A DNA stretch of 64,000 nt from Riptortus pedestris (GCA_019009955.1 CM032230.1:29928001-29992000); one strand, 5' to 3'; shown: positions 21,876-33,259, numbered from the stretch's first letter. Made by a program: numbers and translations. Notes: generated by a model not told the origin, from the sequence alone.

Positions 21876-22580
21876 GGTACTTGTGTATTATATCCACCAC
21901 ATTTTAGTTCCACTAGTCCCACGCTAGAGTGCGCTACTGTTTTAAGTAGTACGATTCATTGCTCGCAAGGGAGGTTATACTTACCTTATAACCTTCTACG
22001 GAATTATAATGATAAATAAAAGAAAACACAATTTTTAAAAATAAAACATTTTATTCACATCTAGGCGGGAAATGTGTGGTAATACAATTTAAAATGCACT
22101 TATTGGAAATTTTGAGTTGTTTTTTTGCAAAAATTGACAGATGTCAATTCTTCGCACCAGCAGTAAATGAACTTCAATGCATTACAAAATGGAATTTTAC
22201 TTCCTTCGAACCAAGTACCAATCCGAACACCGACCTGCTCACCACACTTTCTTACATTACACTTCCAAAAAAGACTTTTTTTTCCACTATAAAGTTTCAT
22301 ACAATGTGATTTAGAACACTTTCTTCTGATAGCCAAAATATTACTCTCCTGTAAATATTTAACAGCGTTTTCTTCAGTCGTTGGCAAATCCCAAAGAGGC
22401 ATTTTTAAAGGACTAAGAAAACTAAACAGCACAATAAACAGCAAACGCAAATAAACATCAAACGCAACTATGACAAAAGATAACCTCATTAGCCTGGGAG
22501 AGCTAGCGTCGCACTTCAGTAGCGCATTCTAGCGTGGAACTAGTGGAACTAAAATGTGGTGGATATAATACACAAGTACC
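21876..22580 (-). mobile_element. Merlin-like DNA transposon, internally deleted, 8-bp TSD
   Basis: 705 bp. Long terminal inverted repeats of roughly 60 bp start GGTACTTGTGTATTATATCC at the left and are matched inverted at the right (GGATATAATACACAAGTACC). TAAATATT flanks both sides (21868-21875, 22581-22588), an 8-bp TSD. The interior keeps only the N-terminal transposase part. TSD length, GG-initiated ends and the IS1595/ISXO2-like protein all point to Merlin. Confidence 0.8.
22100..22402 (-). pseudogene. Merlin/ISXO2-like transposase, N-terminal part
   Basis: 100 codons from MPLWDLPTTEENAVKYLQES. It has a zinc-ribbon-like set of cysteines: CSKSHC, CNVRKC. Then come GVRIGTWFEGSKIPF and LKFIYCWCEELTSVNFC, the pattern found before the catalytic domain of IS1595-type transposases. 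It ends QNFQ-stop, and no DDE part follows before the right inverted repeat. The frame is open without internal stops, so either the deletion is young or a short protein is tolerated. Confidence 0.75.
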
Positions 22581-22613
22581 TAAATATTTAATACTTTATT
22601 GTGTACATTTCTT

Positions 22614-22733
22614 TTAGCAGATTTCCCTGAAGGGAAAGGAGCTATTGAGGTCGTACTCATGACGCGATTTTCGAAAAATTTCTTCAAATGTCCTTGGATC
22701 CTATCCAGGAGATGACAAAAATGAGGTCCGTTC

Positions 22734-22774
<41 letters not shown>

Positions 22775-23239
22775 TAGATTGATATTTGTCTGTTAACGCT
22801 CTAGCGGTCGCAATTTTTGTTTGATCGTTACCAAACTCGGCATTTAAACGTTTTATGCAAAAAGACAGATCAAGTTCGCTATGCTGAAATCAGACCAGTG
22901 GGAGGGGGATTTTCGAAATATCTCCGTTACCATACGTCTGATCAAAACATTGTATAGAACCAATCTTATTGCAAATTTAATTTAGTATAAATATTGTTCT
23001 ACACGTTTATTCTCTATCTTGAATATTAACCGAGATATTTGCATTTGTATTAAGTGTGTGGTCGGCAGAAGTCGGCTATATTCGGGACTTTCCGCCGAAA
23101 GCTAGTACGGCCGTTTCCGAAACTGTAAATTGGTTTGGGGATTCCTTACTACTATGTACTGTTATTAGTATGCAGATTTCTCTATTGTAAAACTTCACGA
23201 GGGAAATCTGCTTAGTTTACGCAGCCCCTGCGTGACGGA
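22614..23239 (-). mobile_element. H1 Helitron-like element, full length
   Basis: 626 bp. The 3' end TTAGCAGATTTCCCTGAAGG (plus strand) is at 22614 and the reversed 5' end GCAGCCCCTGCGTGACGGA reaches 23239. TA tract 22740-22771. It lacks part of the G-rich segment. It lies 33 bp outside the Merlin-like element. Confidence 0.85.
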
Positions 23240-23245
23240 CTTTTT

Positions 23246-23440
23246 TCTTCGTGCATACTCCTATTCGTTTGACTAATACAAGCCGTTCAAACCAGTGTAA
23301 CATCATAACGTAAATTAACTCATTTACTCCATATCAGGTTTGTTCACAAGCCTTCCATCATAGAAATCATGTGTACTTTTAATGTTTAAATAATTGAAAT
23401 ACATGATATCAATATACCGAATAATATCTATTCGGGAATG
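23246..23440 (-). repeat. Interspersed repeat X, copy 1 (inverted partner at 51930-52112)
   Basis: Blocks TGACTAATACAAGCCGTTCA, CTCCATATCAGGTTTGTTCA and ATGTGTACTTTTAATGTTT appear inverted and in reverse order at 51930-52112. Both copies directly adjoin an H1 element. Unclassified. Confidence 0.6.
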
Positions 23441-23675
23441 TTATCAACTCGGCCCAAGTATGGTATAACTCGACATTTAACTCACACTTTTCGGTCAATA
23501 CTAAAGACATATTAGTTATAACAAGTGGTATTAATAAACGATTACTCATTTCCTGATAATTAAGGAAACAGAATGACTAAGACAACCTAGTCAAGTATGA
23601 ACCACCATATACACCACCACTATATAATAGCAAAAAGGGGGTTTTGAACAAGTAAAATATTTTATTTTTAAATAA
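23441..23675. other. Unassigned sequence left of the satellite
   Basis: AT-rich, no gene or terminal repeat seen. GAACCACCATATACACCACC near 23,600 is slightly pyrimidine-rich. Confidence 0.3.
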
Positions 23676-25156
23676 TGAGTAGCCTCCCGTGAACCATTTT
23701 GTAATTTTAAAATTCCAGAAGTGTTATTTTAAATTATAAAGTGATTTTATTTTAATTATGATTTAATAATCGTCTTTAAACGTGTGGCCTCCCGTTAATC
23801 ATTTTGTCATTTATAAATTCGAGAAGTGTTATTTTAAATTATAAAGTGATTTTCTTTTAATTATGATTTAATAATCGTCTTTAAACGTGTGGCCTCCCGT
23901 TAATCATTTTGTCATTTATAAATTCGAGAAGTGTTATTTTAAATTATAAAGTGATTTTCTTTTAATTATGATTTAATCATCGTCTTTAAACGTGTGGCCT
24001 CCCGTTAATCATTTTGTCATTTATAAATTCCAGAAGTGTTATTTTAAATTATAAAGTGAATTTCTTTTAATTATGATTTAATAATCGTCTATAAATGAGT
24101 GGCCTCCCGTTAATCATTTTGTCATTTATAAATTCCAGAAGTGTTATTTTAAATTATAAAGTGATTTTCTTTTAATTATGATTTAATCATCGTCTTTAAA
24201 CGTGTGGCTTCCCATTAATCATTTTGTCATTTATAAATTCCAAAAGTGTTATTTTAAATTATAAAGTGATTTTCTTTTAATTATGATTTAATCATCGTCT
24301 TTAAACGTGTGGCCTCCCGTTAATCATATTGTCATTTATAAATTATAGAAGTGTTATTTTATATTATAAAGTGATTTTATTTTAATTATGAGGTAATAAT
24401 CGTCTCTAAATGAGTGGCCTCCCGTTAATCATTTTGTCATTTATAAATTCCAGAAGTGTTATTTTAAATTATAAAGTGATTTTCTTTTAATTATGATTTA
24501 ATCATCGTCTATAAATGAGTGGCCTCCCGTTAATCATTTTGTCATTTATAAATTCGAGGTGTTATTTTAAATTATAAAGTGATTTTCTTTTAATTATGAT
24601 TTAATCATCGTCTTTAAACGTGTGGCTTCCCATTAATCATTTTGTCATTTATAAATTCCAAAAGTGTTATTTTAAATTATAAAGTGATTTTCTTTTAATT
24701 ATGATTTAATAATCATCTATAAATGAGTGGCCTCCCGTTAATCATTTTGTCATTTATAAATTCCAGAAGTGTTATTTTAAATTATAAAGTGATTTTCTTT
24801 TAATTATGATTTAATAATCGTCTTTAAACGTGTGGCCTCCCGTTAATCATTTTGTCATTTATAAATTCCAGAAGTGTTATTTTAAATTATAAAGTGATTT
24901 TCTTTTAATTATGATTTAATAATCGTCTTTAAACGCGTGGCCTCCCGTTAATCATTTTGTCATTTATAAATTCCAGAAGTGTTATTTTAAATTATAAAGT
25001 GATTTTCTTTTAATTATGATTTAATAATCGTCTATAAATGAGTGGCCTCCCGTTAATCATTTTGTCATTTATAAATTCCAGAAGTGTTATTTTAAATTAT
25101 TAAGTGATTTTCTTTTAATTATGATTTAATAATCGTCTTTAAAGGCGTGGCCTCCC
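23676..25156. repeat. Satellite array, about 14 units of 105 bp
   Basis: GTGGCCTCCCGTTAATCATT recurs every 105 bp (for example 23783, 23888, 23993, 24098). Units fall in two classes by their junction: CTTTAAACGTGTGGCC (A) and CTATAAATGAGTGGCC (B). The order from the left is roughly B AAA B AA BB A B AA B A. Two units carry a CTTCCCATT variant (24,203 and 24,620), each after a B unit. One unit near 24,556 has a 3-bp deletion. Unit identity looks very high, suggesting recent expansion or homogenisation. No coding frame. Confidence 0.9.
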
Positions 25157-25168
25157 GATAAGTGATAA

Positions 25169-25514
25169 GTACCGACATATTTGTTATTGGCAGAAACCGG
25201 ACATGGAATAGAGATTAGAAAATTCTAAATATTTACGTTATTATGATCAGAATATTAAAATATTATAGAACCAATCTTGTTCAACTATTGATGGACTACA
25301 ATCGTTGTTCTATGCATTTTTTCTTGACTCAAGTATTAAGAAGTTATTCGTGCTTTCTTGTTTTCAGCCTTAAGTAACCCCCCCCCCCCCATTTACTCAT
25401 CGGGTTTTTACAAAAAATAATAAAAAATATGTGGCTGAGATGAGATCACAAGTGTGTTATACCAGCACGTCTGAAAACTGCATAGTTTCCTGAGCTCCTG
25501 TTTGACGGACTCTA
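25169..25514 (-). mobile_element. H1-related fragment, divergent subfamily
   Basis: The order AGAACCAATCTTGTTCAACT, TCAGCCTTAAGTAACC with a C-run at 25378-25390, CATCGGGTTTTTA and the reversed 5'-end-like GCTCCTGTTTGACGGAC resembles fragments at 44.7-44.9 and 59.2-59.4 kb. The 3' half is absent, with the satellite in its place. The left border of the tandem duplication (25302) lies inside it. Confidence 0.55.
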
Positions 25515-25621
25515 TTTTCTGTATTATGATAGGGGTTGTCTGTTGTAAATATAAGAAAAGCATTGCATATTTTGAAAAATAAAACTCATATTCATTAATT
25601 ACACATTGATATTAGAGAAAG

Positions 25622-27080
25622 TTCGTCAGGCAGGGGCTGCATAAACTAAGCAGATTTCCCACGCGAAGGTTTACAATACATAAATATAGTTAAGTGAATA
25701 AATACAAACAGTAATGGGAAATCCTACAGTCACTTTACAATACAAGCAGTGGCGGCTCGCGTATAGGCACTGTGGAACTGCAGTACCCCCAATTTGATAT
25801 TTGATTTGATATTATCTATAACATTTAATATAATGAGCCTTTTTTCTTTAATTCTTTCTTTATACTTGTATAATATATAATCCTTAAGCTTAATGCAGTA
25901 ATCATCCCCCAGTTAATGGAAAAAGATACATAAATCTTTGTATGGAACTGTACGCTTCACAGTTCCAGCGGCGAGGTGTTTGGCTGTTGTGCGCATGCCC
26001 TCAGAGGAAGCTCCACAATGATAGAGAGCACTGTCTTTCCCGCAGCGCCGACCGAATAGATTAAGCTTGAACTGTAACAATTTAGGTTAAAGTAAGTAAA
26101 AAATGTTTGATTTTGTTCTTTTAGGATTTTATCAAGTTTCTGAATAAATTTTCTTTTTATACATGTTTGTTTCCTTTTACACAATTTTAAAACAAAGGCT
26201 AAAAATTTTCTGGAGCAGCACCCCCGCTAATTTTAGCTACGAGCCTCCGAACACAAGTTAATAATCTCTACAACTGAAAGCGGCTGAATAGTAAACAAAC
26301 AGGCTAGCCAGCCTCGTAGCGCTCCATAGATAGACCGGAAAGACAAACAATTAATTAAATATATCTGAATATAACATATTAATTTTATTGAAAACAATTT
26401 ACTAAAGCTAGTTGTGTAGTTTTTAATGAATCAGAATCAGTTTTATCTCAATCACTCAAATTTTAGTAATCCAAAAACAAAAGAGGGGGGGGAGTCAACA
26501 CTGCGTATTTGCATATATCTCACAAAGTAAAAGTTCAAGGATAACAATAATTGGTATTTAGGCTTCGAATAATATGGTTTATTATATAACTGAGTATTGT
26601 TTATGTAATACTAGTAGAAATGGGGGTTCACTGAAGGTTGAAAACTGAAAAATGCAAATATCTCGTTTAATATTCAAGATTGAGAATAAATGTTTATAAC
26701 AATATTTGTAGTAAATATGGTTTGAAATAAGATTTATTCTATAGACTTCATCAATCTGACTTATAGTAACGGAGATATTTTTAATTTTCGAAATTCTTCC
26801 CCTCTAAACCCCCCTTCCTCTTGTCCGATCTCAGCCGTTAACGAACTTGATCATTCTTTTTACATATAACGACTAAATATCGAGTTTGGTAACGATCAAA
26901 CAAAAATTGCGACCGCTAGAGTGGTAACAGACAAATATATATATACATACACATAGTTTTGAACGGACCTCATTTTCGTCATCTACTAGGTAAGATCGAT
27001 GGACATTTGAAGAAAAATTTCGAAAATTCCGTCATGAGTACGACCTCAATAGCTGATTTCCCTTAAGGGAAATCTGCTAA
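25622..27080 (+). mobile_element. Long-subfamily H1 in copy A, carrying a hAT-like insert
   Basis: The 5' end TTCGTCAGGCAGGGGCTGC (first C of the family start now T) and 3' end CTGCTAA at 27080. Between lie the subfamily's extra segment with a G-run at 26485-26493, AAATGCAAATATCTCGTTTA, GCGACCGCTAGAGTGG and a short TA tract. A hAT-like element occupies 25747-26249. Confidence 0.8.
25747..26249 (+). mobile_element. hAT-like non-autonomous element in copy A
   Basis: The left end is CAGTGGCGGCTCG. The right end reads CGAGCCTCCG, damaged relative to copy B (CGAGCCGCCACCG). It is flanked by AATACAAG / AACACAAG (7 of 8 identical), the TSD length of hAT. The open frame at 25957-26184 has no recognisable domain and is probably incidental. 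Confidence 0.7.
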
Positions 27081-27540
27081 AACAGTGTTGAATCCCCGTA
27101 CAAAATAGATTTTCTATAATTATCTGAAGAATTTTTACATATTTATTAAATAACCTAGATTGTTTAAAATCTAAATCTGGTCCGAAACTGACAATAGACT
27201 CGCCTCCGCACGTTAGATTAAACTTCATTTGTTTACTTTCGTTTTAATGGTCTTATACAGAACCACCTGTATAAGCTAATTACAAAATTTTCAATTATTA
27301 CGCTTAAATGCATGGGAATGGGTATGGATAATCAACGATGGTTCTCTTGCACGTTCGTTGTAACAACACTTATACTGTTACGACAACAAACCAATAGCAA
27401 TCTATATTTACCTATATAGATGTTATTTACTTACTGTGTCAACCATTATATGCTTGCTTTTCTCAATGTTTCTCCGTATCTCGGTATCGTTTAAAATTAT
27501 GTTTTAGTTGATTCCCTAGGTTGTCCAATGCATGTAGGTC
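27046..27540. other. Possibly unique DNA in copy A
   Basis: A minus-strand open frame (27046-27228) begins MKFNLTCGGESIVSFGPDLD and could end at a GTAAAA donor after FNKY. It recurs at 31885-32067. I do not recognise the protein and give it low weight; it overlaps the H1 3' end at its far side. Confidence 0.2.
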
Positions 27541-27541
27541 C

Positions 27542-28353
27542 ACGCGCTATTTCAATTTTCGCAATTTTTATTTAATCGTCATCAAACTCGGTATTTAATC
27601 GTTTTAGGTAAAGAAAGATCAAGATTAGGAAGATCAAGTTCGTTAACGGCTAAAATCAGACCAGTGGGAGGGGGGGTTTATAGGAGAGGATTTTCTAAAA
27701 GTCGACACATCTCTGTTACTATATGTCTGATTGAAACATTGTGTAGAACTAATCTTATTGCAAATTGAATGTACTAATAAATATTTGTTATATACATGTA
27801 TCTCTATCTTGAATATAACCGAGATATTTGCATTTTTTCAGTTTTCAGCCATCAGCAAACCGCCACTTCTACACATGTAACATAAACAATACTCTGCTAC
27901 ATTATAAATTATATTATTCGAAGTTTTAAATACTAAAAATTGTATTCAAGACACCTTTATTATACTATATAAATGCAAATATTTTCCGGGTACCCCCCCC
28001 CCCCCGTCTTAAGGTTTTGGACTACTAAAATTTGATTGATTGAGATAGCAATTATTCTGACTCATTGTTAATTACAGTACTAGATATAGTTAGTAGTTCT
28101 CAATGAAATTTAAATGTTATATTCTGATATATTTCAGTAATTGTTTTTCTTTCCTGTGTGAGGCGGGCAGAACCTTTGTTTACATTTCTAACCTAAACGC
28201 TTCCTGTCGGCAGGTTATTAAAATTGAATGAAACATTTCTTATTTCCGTTTGTATTTATTCACGGTGGTGTTGTTTTACCTGTACGTAGATTTATCTATT
28301 AGTAAACAAAAGGTGGGAAATCTGCTTAGTTTACGCAGCCCTGCGTGGACGGA
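27542..28353 (-). mobile_element. H1 long-subfamily copy, 3' end missing (copy A)
   Basis: Starts at the block matching GCGACCGCTAGAGCG in reverse (decayed) and runs to the 5' terminus, ending ACGGA at 28353. C-run at 28000-28009. It faces the H1 copy at 28560 head to head across a (CA)n/(TG)n tract. Confidence 0.7.
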
Positions 28354-28428
28354 CTTTTTTAAACATTCATCTTTTATGGCCCTTGTTTATATATTTAATT
28401 AAACGAAATTTCTACAAGTATTAAAAAC

Positions 28429-28524
28429 ACACACACACACACATGTGTGTGTATGTGTGCGTGCGTGCGCGTGTGTGTGTGTGTGTGTGAGTGTGTGTGT
28501 GTGTGTGTGTGTGGGTATGTGTGT
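28429..28524. repeat. (CA)n/(TG)n microsatellite (copy A)
   Basis: Alternating CA then TG/CG runs, so that the CA part and TG part can pair as a hairpin. It is repeated at 33260-33358 in copy B with different length. It sits between two H1 5' ends in opposite orientation. Confidence 0.85.
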
Positions 28525-28559
28525 AACGAACAAACAAAGAGACACCAAAGAAAGAAAAG

Positions 28560-28971
28560 TCCGTCACGCAGGGGCTGCGTAAACTAAGCAGATTTCCCCA
28601 TCTGAAGTTTAGTAATAGAGAAATCTGCATACTGGTAGCACAACACCACCATGAGTAAATACAAACGGTTAATGAGAAAATCTTTCTGTTAATTTTAATA
28701 AATTCCCAACTGAAACGGCTTCTAAATTGTAGAATAATTTATATTTTAATAACTCAAATTTTTTAGTAATCAAGAACTAAAGAAGGGGGGGGGGCGGATG
28801 TACAGAACGTATTTGCATAAATCTCACAAAGTAACGAAGGTAAGATGAGGTTAGAAACGACAGGTAAGGTTAGAAGCTTCCATTAGAGCCGAACACTTAC
28901 GAAAACGGCCGAACTAATCCTAACGATACCCGGCCACGTGTCCCACGACTTCATAAAAAAGTCCGTCACGC
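28560..28971 (+). mobile_element. H1 long-subfamily 5' part (copy A)
   Basis: TCCGTCACGCAGGGGCTGCG at 28560, GTTTAGTAATAGAGAAATCTG, then the subfamily's extra segment with a G-run at 28784-28793. It is cut at 28971 by the next H1 5' end. Confidence 0.75.
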
Positions 28972-29721
28972 AGGGGCTGCGTAAACTAAGGAGATTTCCC
29001 ACGTGAAGTTTTACAATAGAGAAATCTGCGCAATAACAACTGAAGTAGTCAGAAACATCTAAACCTATTCACGAGGGACGAATAGTTACGGAAACGGCCA
29101 CCAGAGCTCTCGGCGGAAATTCCGAACATAGCCGACTCTTGCCGACCACACGCAGAATACAAATGCAAATATCTCGATTAATATTCAAGATAGGGAATAA
29201 ATGTATATAACAATATTTATAGTAAATTTGTATTATTATTATTTATTAACGTCCACTTTTTGCAACTTAGGCTAATTGGGACGGGTTATCTACAGGTAAC
29301 CACCCTTATCTAGCCAGGGTGGGATTTTAGGATGTTACTCGTATTTAATGAATTTCGTCACTAAATAATTTCCTTTCCCCAGGCGAGAATCGAACTCGCC
29401 ACTCTAGGTTTACCATGTGAGATAAAGGTCAACACTTTAACTCGCATGGCTAACCTGAGCCCCTATAGTATTTACTATAGCACTATTTATAGTAAATTTA
29501 ATTTGCAATAAGATTGATTCTGTACAATGTTTTGATCCGACGTATAGTAACGGAGATATTTTGAATTTTTGAAAATCCCCCCTCTAAACGCCCCCCCCCC
29601 TCCGTCTAGTCCGATTTCAGCCATTAACGAACTTGATCTTTCTTTTTGTATAAAACGATTATATACCAAGTTTGATAACGATAAAACAAAAATTGCGGCC
29701 GCTAGAGCGGTAACAGACAAA
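28972..29721 (+). mobile_element. H1 copy with SINE insert, 3' end missing (copy A)
   Basis: 5' end at 28972, AAATGCAAATATCTCGATTA at 29162, ATTTATAGTAAATTT broken by a SINE and resumed at 29485, C-run 29590-29599 and GCGGCCGCTAGAGCGG. It stops at ACAGACAAATGG, where the TA tract would begin. Confidence 0.75.
29229..29463 (-). mobile_element. tRNA-derived SINE, copy 4
   Basis: Full-length on the minus strand: head GGGGCTCAGGTTAGCCATGC at 29463, B-box-like GAGTTCGATTCTCGCC, body GGGTGGTTACCTG and tail of AAT repeats at 29229-29246. ATTTATAGTAAATTT occurs on both sides of the insertion, with extra bases on the head side. It provides the family definition: tRNA-like head, unrelated body, (AAT)n tail. 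Confidence 0.85.
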
Positions 29722-29864
29722 TGGAAGTGAAATCACTTTCAGTATTTCACAGGAAATAAGTAAACTCAATTAACTGATTTAGCATCCCGTCGACATCTGC
29801 TCCCGCATCAACATTGATTTCCTTAAATTATTGATCCAAAATATTACTTTAATAATTTATCTAC

Positions 29865-30108
29865 CTGAATTAAATAATAGTGGAACCCTAAAAATAATTT
29901 CATTTATATCCAAAAAGCTAGGCGAGGGGAAGAGATCGCTGCCCTCCTTGCAATCTAAGTAATTTTCAAACAAACATATCCAGTCTAAACGCATATTGTC
30001 TTTTGTCATAATGATATTACCATTGTTATGATAGTACATATTTGTTTCAATAACATCAAGATATCGGAAATAAAATAATATATTACCAGAACCAAAGAGT
30101 TTGATTCC
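29865..30108 (-). CDS. Candidate coding exon in the duplicated segment (copy A), unknown protein
   Basis: Open for 81 codons between an AG (30109-30110) and a GT (29863-29864). It starts GIKLFGSGNILFYFRYLDVI and has MRLDWICLFENYLDCKEGSD. It ends RVPLLFNSG, phase 1. The composition is protein-like and not simple-sequence, unlike other open frames here, and it is kept intact in both duplicate copies. Against it: a weak polypyrimidine tract, a donor GTAGAT far from consensus and no neighbouring exon found. I do not recognise the protein. It could be a host exon or part of an unrecognised element. Confidence 0.3.
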
Positions 30109-30516
30109 CTACAACTTCCGCTATCACCTCACTAATCCAAATCATAATTAGAACTATCTTATAAGGCTAAAAGATAACATCATTTGTCGTTGTTCTATGC
30201 ATTTTTTCGTGACTCAAGTATTAAGGAGTTATTCCTACTTTCTTGTTTTCAGCCTTAATTAACCCCCCCCCCCCCATTTACTCATCGGGTTTTTACAAAA
30301 AAAAAAAAAAAATAATAAAGAATATTTGGCTGAGATGAGATCACAAGTGTGTTATACCAGCACGTCTGAAAACTGCATAGTTTCCTCAGCTCCTGTTTGA
30401 CGGACTCTATTTTCTGTATTATGATAGGGGTTGTCTGTTGTAAATATAAGAAAAGCATTGCATATTTTGAAAAATAAAACTCATATTCATTAATTACACA
30501 TTAATATTAGAGAAAG

Positions 30517-31940
30517 TTCGTCAGGCAGGGGCTGCATAAACTAAGCAGAATTCCCACGCGAAGGTTTACAATACATAAATATAGTTAAGTGAATAAATAC
30601 AAACAGTAATGGGAAATCCTACTAGTCACTTTACAATACAAGCAGTGGCGGCTCGCGTATAGGCACTGTGGAACTGCAGCACCCCCAATTTGATATTTGA
30701 TTTGATATTATCTATAACATTTAATATAATGAGCCTTTTTTCTTTAATTCTTTCTTTATAATTGTATAATATATAATCCTTAAGCTTAATGCAGTAACCA
30801 TCCACCAGTTAATGGAAAAAGATACAAAAATCTTTGTATGGAACTGTACGCTTCACAGTTCCAGCTGCGAGGTGTTTGGCTGTTGTGCGCATGCCCTCAG
30901 AGGAAGCTCCACAATGATAGAGAGCACTGTCTTTCCCGCAGCGCCGACCGAATAGATTAAGCTTGAACTGTAACAATTTAGGTTAAAGTAAGTAAAAAAT
31001 GTTTGATTTTGTTCTTTTAGGATTTTATCAAGTTTCTGAATAAATTTTCTTTTTATACATGTTTGTTTCCTTTTACACAATTTTAAAACAAAGGTTAAAA
31101 ATTTTCTGGAGCAGCACCCCCGCTAATTTTAGCTACGAGCCGCCACCGAACACAAGTTAATAATCTCTACAACTGAAAGCGGCTGAATAGTAAACAAACA
31201 GGCTAGCCAGCCTCGTAGCGCTCCATAGATAGACCGGAAAGACAAACAATTAATTAAATATATCTGAATATAACATATTAATTTTATTGAAAACAATTTA
31301 CTAAAGCTAGTTGTGTAGTTTTTAATGAATCAGAATCAGTTTTATCTCAATCACTCAAATTTTAGTAATCCAAAAAAAAAAGAGGGGGGGGAGTCAACAC
31401 TGCGTATTTGCATATATCTCACAAAGTAAAAGTTCAAGGATAACAATAATTGGTATTTAGGCTTCGAATAATATGGTTTATTATATAACTGAGTATTGTT
31501 TATGTAATACTAGTAGAAATGGGGGTTCACTGAAGGTTGAAAACTGAAAAATGCAAATATCTCGTTTAATATTCAAGATTGAGAATAAATGTTTATAACA
31601 ATATTTGTAGTAAATATGGTTTGAAATAAGATTTATTCTATAGACTTCATCAATCTGACTTATAGTAACGGAGATATTTTTAATTTTCGAAATTCTTCCC
31701 CTCTAAACCCCCCTTCCTCTTGTCCGATCTCAGCCGTTAACGAACTTGATCATTCTTTTTACATATAACGACTAAATATCGAGTTTGGTAACGATCAAAC
31801 AAAAATTGCGACCGCTAGAGTGGTAACAGACAAATATATATATACATACACATAGTTTTGAACGGACCTCATTTTCGTCATCTACTAGGTAAGATCGATG
31901 GACATTTGAAGAAAAATTTCGAAAATTCCGTCATGAGTAC
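30517..31940 (+). mobile_element. Long-subfamily H1 in copy B, 3' end deleted
   Basis: Counterpart of 25622-27080. The last 57 bp or so of the copy A arrangement, including the hairpin and CTAA, are missing. In copy A the missing piece lies between two GTAC tetramers, and only one GTAC remains here (31937-31940), which is the pattern of a microhomology-mediated deletion. Confidence 0.8.
30643..31148 (+). mobile_element. hAT-like non-autonomous element in copy B, ends intact
   Basis: 506 bp with inverted termini CAGTGGCGGCTCG / CGAGCCGCCACCG (one mismatch). Flanking 8-mers AATACAAG / AACACAAG. It shows the intact right end that copy A has lost, so the deletion in A came after the duplication. 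Confidence 0.75.
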
Positions 31941-32381
31941 AAAATAGATTTTCTATAATTATCTGAAGAATTTTTACATATTTATTAAATAACCTAGATT
32001 GTTTAAAATCTAAATCTGGTCCGAAACTGACAATAGACTCGCCTCCGCACGTTAGATTAAACTTCATGTGTTTACTTTCGTTTTAATGGTCTTATACTGA
32101 ACCACCTGTATAAGCTAATTACAAAATTTTCAATTATTACGCTTAAATGCATGGGAATGGGTATGGATAATCAACGATGGTTCTCTTGCACGTTCGTTGT
32201 AACAACACTTATACTGTTATGATAACAAACCAATAGCAATCTATATTTACCTATATAGATGTTATTTACTTACTGTGTCAACCATTATATGCTTGCTTTT
32301 CTCAATGTTTCTCCGTATCTCGGTATCGTTTAAAATTATGTTTTAGTTGATTCCCTAGGTTGTCCAATGCATGTAGGTCCA

Positions 32382-33187
32382 CGCGCTATTTCAATTTTCG
32401 CAATTTTTATTTAATCGTCATCAAACTCGGTATTTAATCGTTTTAGGTAAAGAAGATCAAGATTAGGAAGATCAAGTTCGTTAACGGCTGAAATCAGACC
32501 AGTGGGAGGGGGGTTTATAGGAGGGGATTTTCGAAAATTAGAAATATCTCCGTTACTATACGTCGGATCGAAAAATTGTATAGAATCAATCTTATTGCAA
32601 ATTGAATGTACTATAAATATTGTTATATACATGTATTCTCTATCTTGAATATTAACCGAGATATTTGCATTTTTCAGTTTTCAGCCATCAGCAAACCGCC
32701 ACTTCTACACATGTTACATAAACAATACTCTGCTACATTATAAATTATATTATTCGAAGTTTAAATACTAAAAATTGTATTCAAGACACCTTTATTATAC
32801 AAGATACATGCAAATATGTCCCGGTGACCCCCCACCCCCGTCTTAAGGTTTTGGACTACTAAAATTTGATTGAATGAGATAACAATTATTCTGACTCATT
32901 ATTAATTACAGTACTAGATATAGTTAATAGTTCTCAATAAAATTTATATGTTATATTCTGATATATTTCAGTAATTGTTTTTCTTTCCGGTGTGAAGCGG
33001 GCAGAACCATTTGTTTACATTTCTAACCTAACGCTTCCTGTCGGCAGGTTATTAAAATTGAATGAAACATTTCTTATTTCCGTTTGTATTTATTCACGGT
33101 GGTGTTGTGTTACCTGTACGTAGATTTATCTATTAGTAAACAACAGGAGGGAAATCTGCTTAGTTTACGCAGCCCCTGCGTGACGGA
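32382..33187 (-). mobile_element. H1 long-subfamily copy, 3' end missing (copy B)
   Basis: Counterpart of 27542-28353. The 5' terminus CTGCGTGACGGA is intact here, whereas copy A has an altered CTGCGTGGACGGA. The G-run and C-run lengths differ from copy A. Confidence 0.7.
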
Positions 33188-33259
33188 CTTTTTTAACATT
33201 CATCTTTTATGGCCCTTGTTTATATATTTAATTAGAACGAAATTTCTACAAGTATTAAA

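Noticed and set aside
23676..25156. CRISPR-like array
   Set aside because: Units are contiguous 105-bp tandem repeats without unique spacers, in a eukaryotic genome.
25957..26184. 75-codon frame conserved in both duplicate copies (MCKRKQTCIKRKF...)
   Set aside because: Lies inside a hAT-like non-autonomous element; its conservation follows from the recent duplication.
29382..29463. tRNA gene
   Set aside because: The tRNA-like head belongs to a SINE: it is followed by the same body and AAT tail in eight copies and has no clean cloverleaf.
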